In this document: positions 35,060 through 43,383 of the stretch, piece after piece
How the letters are laid out: each line of letters starts with the position of its first letter
How positions within the stretch are numbered: position 1 is the stretch's first letter
DNA from: an uncultured Clostridia bacterium
Lineage (GTDB): Bacteria > Bacillota > Clostridia > RUG12999
Assembly: GCA_934792465.1 (NCBI GenBank)
Contig: CAKVOK010000011.1
Location: 10,916 to 74,915 of the forward strand
Direction of reading: 5' to 3'
Length of the DNA stretch: 64,000 bases
Made by a program: the position numbers and the translations under genes
The notes under the pieces: generated by a model
The model's database searches: none
What the model was told of the DNA's origin: nothing
The model's input: only the letters and a program-made list of their open reading frames with translations

Positions 35060-36001
35060 ATGAATAAGCGGAATGGAAAAATATACAAAAGCGGAATAAA
35101 ACATATGCGAAAAAACAAAGTTGAATTGTATTCAATGTGTATTATACCCGTATTGCTGCTGTTTGTATTTTGTTATATACCGATGTTTGGGGTTGTGATT
35201 GCTTTTAAGGATTACAGATTTGATTTGGGTATATTCGGAAGCAAGTGGGTAGGATTCAAAAACTTTGAATTTCTGTTTCAATCTCAGGATTTTGTGCGGA
35301 TAGTCCGCAACACGCTGGGTCTTAACGCATTATTTATTGTGCTCGGGCTTATATTTGCTGTAACGTTTGCACTGCTTATGTTTGAACTTCGCAGCCGCAG
35401 GGCGGTTAAGGTTTATCAGACGGTATATATGATTCCGAATTATCTTTCGTGGGTTATTGTCGGATATATGTCGTATGCGCTGTTAAATCCGAAATACGGC
35501 TTTGTAAATCAAATTCTGCGTATTTTCGGCTCGGACGGAGTGGACTGGTATTCGCAGCCCATGTATTGGCCGGCAATACTTGCGACGGCGTCCGTATGGA
35601 AATCACTCGGAGTAAATACAATTATCTATTATGCCTCGCTTATGGGTATGAACGAGGAGTATGTAGAGGCGGCAAAAATAGACGGAGCAACAAAGCTTCA
35701 ATGCACATGGCATATTGTACTGCCGCATTTGTTCCCGCTTATGACTATAATGACGATACTTTCGATAGGTAATATTTTCAGAGCGGATTTCGGGCTGTTT
35801 TATCAACTGACGAGAGATATAGGCGCTCTTTATCCTACAACGGATGTGCTTGATACATATATATACCGGGTAATGAAAACCATAGGAGATTTGTCGATGT
35901 CCTCGGCGGTAGGGCTTTTGCAGTCAACGGTAGGATTTGTGCTTATAGTGCTGACAAATTATATTGTAAACAAAATAGACCCGGAGAGGGCGCTGTTTTA
36001 A
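35060..36001 (+). CDS. LplB-type sugar ABC transporter permease
   Basis: First gene of operon C, 313 aa, with GGGAGG upstream of ATG 35060. It is a CUT1 membrane subunit with FCYIPMFGVVIAFKDY near the start, about six helices, and EAA loop EAAKIDGATKLQ (about residue 203). It is clearly paralogous to the permease at 2526, with matching length and ends (KIDPERALF against KIDSEKSMF). No ATPase gene is in the operon, so a shared MsmX-type ATPase is expected. Substrates are probably oligosaccharides released by the secreted enzymes downstream and then trimmed by the GH29/GH95/GH2 set. Confidence 0.94.
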   Translation: MNKRNGKIYKSGIKHMRKNKVELYSMCIIPVLLLFVFCYIPMFGVVIAFKDYRFDLGIFGSKWVGFKNFEFLFQSQDFVRIVRNTLGLNALFIVLGLIFAVTFALLMFELRSRRAVKVYQTVYMIPNYLSWVIVGYMSYALLNPKYGFVNQILRIFGSDGVDWYSQPMYWPAILATASVWKSLGVNTIIYYASLMGMNEEYVEAAKIDGATKLQCTWHIVLPHLFPLMTIMTILSIGNIFRADFGLFYQLTRDIGALYPTTDVLDTYIYRVMKTIGDLSMSSAVGLLQSTVGFVLIVLTNYIVNKIDPERALF

Positions 36002-36018
36002 GAAAATACAGGCGTTGT

Positions 36019-36049
36019 TCTCTTATCGATTTTGACCTGCGGTAAGAGA
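36019..36049 (+). promoter_or_regulatory. intercistronic hairpin TCTCTTATCG/CGGTAAGAGA
   Basis: A 10-bp stem (one G-U) with an 11-base loop between the two permease genes, without a U tract after it. It lies upstream of leader hairpin copy 3, the same order as at 4369 and 29305. Confidence 0.45.
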
Positions 36050-36062
36050 TTCAATATATTGG

Positions 36063-36088
36063 TGCCGCAGCAAAACGGCAGAATGGAG
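36063..36088 (+). promoter_or_regulatory. GCCG-N8-CGGC leader hairpin on the ribosome site, copy 3
   Basis: TGCCG, eight bases, CGGCA, then GAATGGAG before ATG 36096. Loop and stem lengths match the other three copies, and the bases after the stem are almost those of copy 4 (GAATGGAGATTAA in both). Confidence 0.5.
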
Positions 36089-36095
36089 ATTAACA

Positions 36096-36989
36096 ATGAA
36101 TAGTATAAGCAAAAGTTCAAAACTTACACAAACAATGATTCATGTGTTCATGATTATAACGGGAATCATGTTTATAATACCGTTTTTGCTTGTAATTTCG
36201 GTTTCATTTTCAAACGAAAGGGATATAGTAACGACGGGATATTCAATTTTGCCAAAGCATTTTTCGCTTGACGCATATCAATATGTTTTTAAGGCTCCGG
36301 GAGTAATCTTAAACGCATATAAAGTAACGGCGATTTCGACGGCGGTAGGTACGGCGCTGAGCGTAATTCTGATGGCTCTCATTGCGTATCCGCTTTCAAA
36401 ATCGGATTTAAAGGGAAGAAAGGCGATTTCGTTTTATATATTCTTTACGATGATATTCAGCGGAGGACTTACGCCTACATATATACTCATAACTCAATAC
36501 CTGCATCTTGACGATACGATCTGGGTATTTATTCTTCCGAGCCTGATAAACGCATGGCACATATTTTTGCTGAGGACATTTTTTGCCGGAATACCTTCGG
36601 CAATAGTGGAATCGGCGTTGCTTGACGGAGCGGGAGAGTATAAAATATTTTTTTCAATAATTCTGCCTCTTTCAAAGCCGGCACTCGCAACCGTAGCGCT
36701 GCTGGGAGCAATGACGAGGTGGAACGACTGGTTTACGGCGATGCTTTATATTAATGATGAAAAGCTGTTGACATTGCAGTATCTGCTGCAGAGAATACTT
36801 TCAAACATACAGCTTATTCAGCAGCAAAGCGGTAATATGCAGCTGTTTAATATATCCGCGGCAGATATACCGGCAGAAACCGTAAGAATGGCTATGGCAG
36901 TAATTGCGGCAGGACCTATGCTGTTTGTATTTCCGTTTTTTCAGAAATACTTTGTAAAGGGACTGACGGTAGGTTCTGTAAAAGGATGA
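36096..36989 (+). CDS. YtcP/LplC-type sugar ABC transporter permease
   Basis: Second CUT1 membrane subunit, 297 aa. It has about six helices, the FIIPFLLVISVSFSNE segment, EAA loop ESALLDGAGEYK (about residue 172), and the C-terminal FFQKYFVKGLTVGSVKG nearly identical to the paralogue at 3477. GGAG lies 7 bases before ATG. The gene is set off from the first permease by a 94-base structured spacer, longer than the gap in locus A, which suggests that this spacer is a recurring unit inserted at different operon positions. Function and substrate as for its partner. Confidence 0.94.
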   Translation: MNSISKSSKLTQTMIHVFMIITGIMFIIPFLLVISVSFSNERDIVTTGYSILPKHFSLDAYQYVFKAPGVILNAYKVTAISTAVGTALSVILMALIAYPLSKSDLKGRKAISFYIFFTMIFSGGLTPTYILITQYLHLDDTIWVFILPSLINAWHIFLLRTFFAGIPSAIVESALLDGAGEYKIFFSIILPLSKPALATVALLGAMTRWNDWFTAMLYINDEKLLTLQYLLQRILSNIQLIQQQSGNMQLFNISAADIPAETVRMAMAVIAAGPMLFVFPFFQKYFVKGLTVGSVKG

Positions 36990-37007
36990 TATAAAGGGGA
37001 GAAAAAC

Positions 37008-38453
37008 GTGAAAACAAAATTAAAAGAAATTCTGTGCTGTATACTGACGGCGGCAATTTGTATCGGAACTGTCGGATGCGGAAACGGTGCGGAGAAAAAA
37101 AACGGCAAGGAAGCACCTACTCTGACATGGTACATACCGGGAGATAAGCAGACAGATATTCAGACGGTTACAGACGCACTGAATAAGAAAATCGAACCTC
37201 AAATAGGAGCAAAGCTTGACTTGCAGATTATCGACACCGGGTCATTTCAGGATAAGATGACAATGATGATGGGTGCCGGTAAGGAATTCGACCTGTGCTT
37301 TACCTCAAACTGGACAAACAGATTTTTGCCCAATGTAAGCAAAGGTGCATACGAACCGCTTGACGAACTCCTGGAAAAGGATGCAAAAAAATTAAAGAGT
37401 GCACTTCCGGATTATGTATGGAATGCGTCAAAGATTGACGGTAAAATCTATGCCGTTCCGAATTTGCAGGTGCTGTTTTATCAGACAGCGCTCGGAGTAT
37501 TCAAAAAATATGCCGATAAGTATAATTTTGATTTATCGAAGGTAAAGACGACAAAAGATATTGAACCGTTTCTTGAAATTATAAAGCAGAAAGAACCCGA
37601 GTTGTATCCGTATAATCTCGGATATTCGTTCGCTATGTTTACAAACCCGGTTTATGAACAGATTGGCGGAACAACAGCCGTAATAAGAAAGGATTCAACC
37701 GATAAAAAGGTTATGTCGCTGTATAGGACGCCTGAATTTAAGGAAGGGGTAGAAACGCTGCGTTCATGGTATCAGAAGGGATATATCCGTTCCGATATTG
37801 CAAGCGTAATTTCAGACAGCCAGGAATTGCTCAGCGGAAAATATGCCGTATTCAATACGACATACAAGCCGGGCTGTGAGGCGGAACTGAAACAGCGGTA
37901 TAAGCAGGATATAGCCGTTATACCTATAGAAGAGCCTTATTTAAGATCGGACGCAGGCGTTGCCGCAATGACGGCAATAAGCAGAACTTCAAAATACAAA
38001 TCCGAGGCGATAAAACTGCTTGAAATCGTTAATACCGACAAAGATGTATATAATTTGCTCAGCTACGGAGTAGAGAATAAGCATTATACAAAAGTAAACG
38101 ACAATCAGATAAAGCCGGCGGAACAATCCGGCTATGTATCGGGCGGAGGCTGGAAATTCGGAAATCAGTTCAATGCATATTATCTCGAAACGCAGGATAT
38201 CGATATATGGGAAAAGACGAACGAAATAAACAACAGTGCGGTGCGTTCGCCGATTTCGGGTTTTGTACTGAACACAGAACCGATTAAAAGCGAAATTTCA
38301 AAGTGCGAGAGCGTAATCAGCGAATTTAAGGCAATAGAAAACGGCTCACAGGATACGGAGCCTTTGTATGAGGATTTTATAAAAAAGCTTGATGTTGCCG
38401 GCGAGGATAAAATTATAAAAGAGGTACAGAAACAAATTAATGAAATGAATTAA
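37008..38453 (+). CDS. extracellular sugar-binding lipoprotein of importer C
   Basis: Solute-binding protein, 481 aa, starting at GTG 37008 behind GGGGAG; no closer ATG fits. It begins MKTKLKEILCC with a hydrophobic core and a lipobox ending VGC (Cys24), so it is lipid-anchored on the outer face of the membrane. It is related to the protein at 4445 in length and layout (YGIPSYQ against YAVPNLQ, and GIEGKHYTK against GVENKHYTK). It supplies the two permeases. The ligand is unknown, but the adjoining fucosidase-type enzymes suggest a fucosylated oligosaccharide. A short hairpin and a spacer of 62 bases follow before the secreted-protein genes. Confidence 0.93.
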   Translation: MKTKLKEILCCILTAAICIGTVGCGNGAEKKNGKEAPTLTWYIPGDKQTDIQTVTDALNKKIEPQIGAKLDLQIIDTGSFQDKMTMMMGAGKEFDLCFTSNWTNRFLPNVSKGAYEPLDELLEKDAKKLKSALPDYVWNASKIDGKIYAVPNLQVLFYQTALGVFKKYADKYNFDLSKVKTTKDIEPFLEIIKQKEPELYPYNLGYSFAMFTNPVYEQIGGTTAVIRKDSTDKKVMSLYRTPEFKEGVETLRSWYQKGYIRSDIASVISDSQELLSGKYAVFNTTYKPGCEAELKQRYKQDIAVIPIEEPYLRSDAGVAAMTAISRTSKYKSEAIKLLEIVNTDKDVYNLLSYGVENKHYTKVNDNQIKPAEQSGYVSGGGWKFGNQFNAYYLETQDIDIWEKTNEINNSAVRSPISGFVLNTEPIKSEISKCESVISEFKAIENGSQDTEPLYEDFIKKLDVAGEDKIIKEVQKQINEMN

Positions 38454-38478
38454 GAGCGTTATGCTTTTAAAATGCCTT

Positions 38479-38500
38479 TTGTAAAAGGCAAAAATAAATT
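38479..38500 (+). promoter_or_regulatory. intercistronic hairpin GCCTTTT/AAAAGGC
   Basis: A perfect 7-bp stem with a very short loop, followed by aaaaata and then AGGAGG. No U tract follows, so it is more likely an mRNA processing or stabilising site than a terminator. Confidence 0.4.
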
Positions 38501-38515
38501 TTAGGAGGTAAAACA

Positions 38516-40588
38516 ATGAAAATCTTAAAGAAACTACTTATCTGTATGCTTGTATTGTCAATGACGGCAGGTATATCCTGCGTATGCGCAGATGAGGCGG
38601 AGGACAGCAGCTGGACAGAAAACTTTGAGGCATATGAACAGGATTATATGCTGGGACAATCCCAAACGGAGTACAACTGGAAGATCCAGGTGTCAAACAA
38701 GAGCGACAAAAACTGTGTTTATGTTGATACCGAGGCGGACGGAAACAAACGTCTTAAGGTAATCAAAAACGCAAAATCAAATGCAGATGCAAATGCAAAT
38801 AAAATTATGCTGTTTAAGTATTTTGAAAACGTTCCGAATACCGGCGTATATTCTCTTGCATATGATATTGAATACGATAAGGTTCCGGTAGCTACAACAA
38901 CGGCACTTTTCAACGTATTGAGAGATTCCGCAGGGTATTGGCTTAATCAGGTGATTCAGTACGGCAAGGGTGACGGTGTGGAACTGAAAAGCATGAGCGG
39001 TGCAATTAACCTCGGAAAAAGAATTACAGCCAATAAAAAATATCGTGTAAGATATGTAATTGACTTCGACAGAAAAAAGATTTTTTCATCGTATGAAGAA
39101 CCGGACGGCATAGTATATCCGTGTAATGAAACATACGGAGCACCGGTATCGTTTAAGATGGATGCAACAGGTCTCAGCGAGCTTTGGTTCCAGCTTGATA
39201 ACCAATGCGCAACATCGGACAGTGAAGACCCTACGGTATTCTATCTTGACAATATTAAGCTGCAAAAGGAAAGCGATAGCTGGAACAGCTACAACGATGA
39301 TTTCTCGGTTTATGACGAAGGTACGGTATTTGCTATAGGCACAGGCGCAAATCAAATAAACGGCTGGGAGGTAAAAACTGATTCCGGCGTTTCCGGCAAC
39401 AAAGCAATACTTACGGATAACGCTTATGTTGAAAAGCAGGAGAACGGAAATAAAAGATTAAAGGTTGTACATGCCTCGGCAAACAGCGTTGATGTCAGAA
39501 AGTATTTTGACCCAATGCCGGGAAGCGGAATTGTTACCTTTGAATATGACCTTGAATTCGAAAGCATGGTTGTCTATGCTGCGGCATATTTTAACGGACT
39601 TATGACATCGGACGGCAACTGCATCATGCAGTATAACCTTGATAAGGGCAAACTTAATGATAAGCAGGGCGGAAATTTAAATAAGGATAATATGGCGTTT
39701 GAATTGGGTAAAGTATATCATATAAAGTATGCCGTTGACTTTACAAACCACAAATATGCGTCATCGTGTACGGCAGACGGAATAACGTATTTCCAGGCAA
39801 CAGGTCCATGTGATTTTATGGTAGATACAACAGCTCCGGTAAAACAGTTTGTATTCAGATGTCAAGCACCGGGAACTGAGGCGTCAAATCCGTTTGTATA
39901 TTACATTGATAATTTTAAGGTTACACAGAGCCAGGCTACATCGCTTGAAAGCAGCAGCGTTGTAAACGGTCAGAATAATGTTCCGATAGACGGTGACATC
40001 ATACTTAACTTTAACAATGCACTTAACACAGACACAATAAATAAGATTAAGATAGAAGATGAGAACGGAGATGTGCTTACAACGGTTACTCCGGTTGAAA
40101 ACGGAGAAAAAAGCGTTCGTCTTGTAATAACGAAACCGCTTGATTATCTCGGAAACTATAAAATAATTATTCCGGCAGATGTAATAGACGCAAACGGACT
40201 CTATGTAACGCCTGCGACAATAGAGTTTATGGCAGAGGACGAACCGCCGAAAATATCGGTATCGGCACCTGAGGTTAAAAATGCTCAGGGTGAGGCGATA
40301 ATGTCGCTTGCGGGACTTAAGGCAGTGACGGTTTCGGCAGATTATAAAAACAACAGCGCAATACCTAACAGCGATGTTGCAATGATTGCCGCAATTTATG
40401 ACGAATCAAGCAATTTGAAGGCAATAGCTTATGATGAAACAAACATAGGAGTAGGCATGACCGAAACGCTTAAGGTATCGTTTGATATGCAGAAAGAGAT
40501 GACAGCAGGCTACAGTATAAAAGTATTCGCTTGGGACAGCTTTAAAAGCATGAACCCGATAGCCAACACGGAAACTTTTCCGAAATAA
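38516..40588 (+). CDS. secreted protein with two LamG-like domains and an Ig-like domain
   Basis: The 690-aa secreted protein has a signal peptide ending CVCADE. Two homologous jelly-roll regions follow, about residues 31-255 (SWTENFEAYEQDY to FYLDNIKL) and 258-480 (NSYNDDFSVYDEG to YYIDNFKV), as in concanavalin/LamG carbohydrate-binding units. Then comes a Big_5-like domain (about 483-570: NNVPIDGDIILNFN) and a C-terminal ~95-residue unit with AAIYDESSNLKAIAYD and IKVFAWDSFKSMNPIANT. No enzyme or anchor domain is seen. It comes right after the binding lipoprotein, the place held in locus A by the SLH-anchored KNADT protein, so a surface or free glycan-binding role is likely. AGGAGG precedes ATG. 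Confidence 0.85.
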   Translation: MKILKKLLICMLVLSMTAGISCVCADEAEDSSWTENFEAYEQDYMLGQSQTEYNWKIQVSNKSDKNCVYVDTEADGNKRLKVIKNAKSNADANANKIMLFKYFENVPNTGVYSLAYDIEYDKVPVATTTALFNVLRDSAGYWLNQVIQYGKGDGVELKSMSGAINLGKRITANKKYRVRYVIDFDRKKIFSSYEEPDGIVYPCNETYGAPVSFKMDATGLSELWFQLDNQCATSDSEDPTVFYLDNIKLQKESDSWNSYNDDFSVYDEGTVFAIGTGANQINGWEVKTDSGVSGNKAILTDNAYVEKQENGNKRLKVVHASANSVDVRKYFDPMPGSGIVTFEYDLEFESMVVYAAAYFNGLMTSDGNCIMQYNLDKGKLNDKQGGNLNKDNMAFELGKVYHIKYAVDFTNHKYASSCTADGITYFQATGPCDFMVDTTAPVKQFVFRCQAPGTEASNPFVYYIDNFKVTQSQATSLESSSVVNGQNNVPIDGDIILNFNNALNTDTINKIKIEDENGDVLTTVTPVENGEKSVRLVITKPLDYLGNYKIIIPADVIDANGLYVTPATIEFMAEDEPPKISVSAPEVKNAQGEAIMSLAGLKAVTVSADYKNNSAIPNSDVAMIAAIYDESSNLKAIAYDETNIGVGMTETLKVSFDMQKEMTAGYSIKVFAWDSFKSMNPIANTETFPK

Positions 40589-40601
40589 TAATTAATAAAC
40601 G

Positions 40602-40630
40602 GCTGCCGCTCCGTTTTTCGGGGCGGCGGC
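40602..40630 (+). promoter_or_regulatory. 12-bp GC-rich intercistronic hairpin
   Basis: GCTGCCGCTCCG (40602-40613) and CGGGGCGGCGGC (40619-40630) pair fully with two G-U pairs around TTTTT. No U tract follows. It contains TGCCG and CGGCG like the GCCG-N8-CGGC leaders, but with a longer loop. A partial terminator or a 3'-end protector between the two secreted-protein genes. Confidence 0.5.
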
Positions 40631-40652
40631 ATAAAAAACAGGAGGATGCAAC

Positions 40653-43367
40653 ATGAAGCACAGGTTGTGTATTTTAATCACGGTATTGTTTGCACTTATC
40701 ATACCGCAGGGATATGCTGCGGAAGAGAAAACCACAGACTATACGGAAGCTGTAAATATGCTTACGAGCCTGGGAATAATAACGAACGGTATCGATGACA
40801 TTTATAGCCCGGAAGATACTGTTACAAGAGCTGAATTTGCTACAATGCTCGGAAAATTTTTGGGTGTGGATGACGAACTTAATTCAAGCGGCGGAGATTT
40901 GCCTTTTATTGATGTAAACAGTGATTATTGGGCTGCGGGAAGCATAGCGTCCGTATATAATCTTGGTATTATGGGCGGTATGGAACACGACTACTTCGGT
41001 GCAGACGAAAGTATAACGTTCGGACAGGCGATAAAGGCGCTTGTTTCACTTACCGGATACGGTGTTTATGCTGAGAATAACGGAGGATATCCGATAGGCT
41101 ATCTTGCCGTTGCCGCCGAAAAAGGAATTTCCAAAGGCGTAATGCCGACAGAAGAAATTACAAAGGGCGAAGCCGCAAAGCTTATTTGCAATGCTGCGGA
41201 AACAGATATACTGCAAATGTCGCAGCTCGGGAAAAATATAAAATGGGAAGAAAAAGACGGACAGACGCTACTCAGCGAAAAACTAAAAATTAAAAAAATT
41301 AAAGGAATCGTCACTGCCAATGAAGAAACATCATTGGTAGGGGATACAAAAGTACCCTCGAAAAACGTAAGGATTAACGGGGATATGTATAAATGCGGAA
41401 AAACGAATGCCGCAGATTTTTTGGGATATTATGTAACGGCATATTACAGAGATAACAGCGATGATAACGAGCTGGTTTATGTATCGATAAACGAATCGGG
41501 AAACAGTAAAATTGAAATTAATGCCGATGATATAGCCGATGATACGACGGTGTCAAGTATATCTTACTATAATGAAAACGAAAATAAGAAAAGTGTAAAT
41601 ATACCGGAGAATGCCACAGTGATTTTCAATGGCATAAAGCTTATAGATTATGAAAAAGAGGCGTTTATGCCTGCAACGGGAGGACTTGTTCTTCTGGACG
41701 CAGACGATGACGGCACATATGAAACGGTATTTGTTACATATTATATAAACTATGTTGTAAAAAATATATCTGCCGACGATGATATAATATATATTGCCGA
41801 TAAGTTTGACAGTCCGTATCTTAAGATAGATACGTCAAAACAGGATTTAAAGCTTATCATAACAAAGAACAATATGGAGGCGGACATATCCGAAATAGCG
41901 GAGGAAGATGTAATTTCCGTTAAGACGGATAAAATAGATACGAAGAAAAATGAGATATTATCGGGTTCAATCAGATATGAAATAATAGTATCGGGTGAGA
42001 CAATTTCCGGAAGTGTTGATGCGGTTGACGGTGAAAACGTTAAAATATCCGGTAATAATTATGAAATCTCTCCGTCATACGATACAAAAAAATATCCTAT
42101 ATCGCTTAGGGACAGTATAATGGCATATCTTGATGTAAACGGCAAGGTGGCTAATATCGTATATGATGTTGCGGAGGAATACGGATTTATCATAAATGCC
42201 GGAGGAAAGGACGCTCTTTCGGACTGCGAAATTAAGATTTTTACATCGGGCGGAGATATTAAAATATTTAAAACCGCCAAAAAAGTCAAAATAGACAATA
42301 AGTCGTACAGTGAGTGCGACGATATTAAGGGTGCGCTTATGAACAGCTCGGCAACGTTTTCGGGCAGTACGGAGCTGTCTCAAAGCAATACTACAAGATG
42401 TGAACAGCTTGTAAGATACCAAAAGAATGAAGCCGACGAAATATATTATATAGATACTATAGAACCAAACTCTGCAAATAAAGAGGAGGAGAAAAAGCAT
42501 TTTTCTCTTGCGGAAAAAATAAATCTTGCGGATTATAAGGATAACGTTGTATATTATATGCCCAGCTGCCGGACAATTATGTCCAAGATAGGCGTTAACG
42601 ATGACGTTTTAGTGTTTAAAATACCAAATGACGCCACCGATTATAACAGCTATAAGATATATACAAAGGACGCTATTACGGAGGAAATAAAAGATTCGAT
42701 AAGCGCATTTGACGCAGATGATTTTAATTTTGCCAAGGTAATAATGACAAGCTCTGCTTCAACGGAGGTACCGCAGAAAGAGCTGAAAAATATGATGTTG
42801 CTCAAAAAGGTATTACCTGCATATTCAAATGAATCGAACACATACAAGCTTGTCGGCGTCAGCATTTCTACAGGTGCGGAGATGGAAATCGAAACAAAGG
42901 ATGATGAGACAATAGATAAGAATATGCCGATTCCGGGTGATATTGTAAGATGGACGCTTACATCAGACGGTAAAGCGGATATTGTTGAACGTACATATTC
43001 ACCGATTGAAGGTGAGGTAATAAATGATACGTATCCGGAAGATATAGGTTTCCACACTAACTTCAGACTTACCTGCGGAAAGGTTTTGAATCTTTCAAAT
43101 GATGCGATTAAGCTGAGATATACGTGCTATAAGTATCTCAGCGGTTATAAGTATGACGAGGCAAGCAATATGTATTTGAATGACGAAATATATCTTACAA
43201 AATACTTGCAGCAGATATTTAAGTATAACAGAACGACAGGAAAAATAACAAAAGCAACATTAAGAGACGCAAAATCCGCAGAGCTTTATGGTGAGGAAAA
43301 TGCATCAAAAATATTTGCATATCAGACATACGGTATGCTGACCAGCCTTGTAATATATGAAGATTAG
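40653..43367 (+). CDS. secreted protein with N-terminal SLH repeats and large unrecognised body
   Basis: Paralogue of the protein at 10276: 904 aa, signal peptide ending GYAAEE, three SLH repeats (about residues 28-190: TVTRAEFATMLGKFLG, DVNSDYWAAGSIASVYNLGI, ITKGEAAKLICNAA), then ~700 beta-rich acidic residues with no domain I know. In both proteins the body starts after a KIK- or KSG-type stretch, has a DADDDGTYETVFV or DIDEDDVIDVVKI acidic strand, and ends with a short IVIYED or LVIIE tail. Equal architecture and equal place in two loci point to a shared job at the cell wall, perhaps holding polysaccharide or arranging the enzymes. AGGAGG precedes ATG. Confidence 0.87.
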   Translation: MKHRLCILITVLFALIIPQGYAAEEKTTDYTEAVNMLTSLGIITNGIDDIYSPEDTVTRAEFATMLGKFLGVDDELNSSGGDLPFIDVNSDYWAAGSIASVYNLGIMGGMEHDYFGADESITFGQAIKALVSLTGYGVYAENNGGYPIGYLAVAAEKGISKGVMPTEEITKGEAAKLICNAAETDILQMSQLGKNIKWEEKDGQTLLSEKLKIKKIKGIVTANEETSLVGDTKVPSKNVRINGDMYKCGKTNAADFLGYYVTAYYRDNSDDNELVYVSINESGNSKIEINADDIADDTTVSSISYYNENENKKSVNIPENATVIFNGIKLIDYEKEAFMPATGGLVLLDADDDGTYETVFVTYYINYVVKNISADDDIIYIADKFDSPYLKIDTSKQDLKLIITKNNMEADISEIAEEDVISVKTDKIDTKKNEILSGSIRYEIIVSGETISGSVDAVDGENVKISGNNYEISPSYDTKKYPISLRDSIMAYLDVNGKVANIVYDVAEEYGFIINAGGKDALSDCEIKIFTSGGDIKIFKTAKKVKIDNKSYSECDDIKGALMNSSATFSGSTELSQSNTTRCEQLVRYQKNEADEIYYIDTIEPNSANKEEEKKHFSLAEKINLADYKDNVVYYMPSCRTIMSKIGVNDDVLVFKIPNDATDYNSYKIYTKDAITEEIKDSISAFDADDFNFAKVIMTSSASTEVPQKELKNMMLLKKVLPAYSNESNTYKLVGVSISTGAEMEIETKDDETIDKNMPIPGDIVRWTLTSDGKADIVERTYSPIEGEVINDTYPEDIGFHTNFRLTCGKVLNLSNDAIKLRYTCYKYLSGYKYDEASNMYLNDEIYLTKYLQQIFKYNRTTGKITKATLRDAKSAELYGEENASKIFAYQTYGMLTSLVIYED

Positions 43368-43383
43368 CACGGAGGGGTCATAC

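Noticed and set aside
40602..40630. Full terminator between the secreted-protein genes
   Set aside because: The stem is strong but is followed by ATAAAAAACA, not a U tract, and the next gene has no promoter of its own that I can see.
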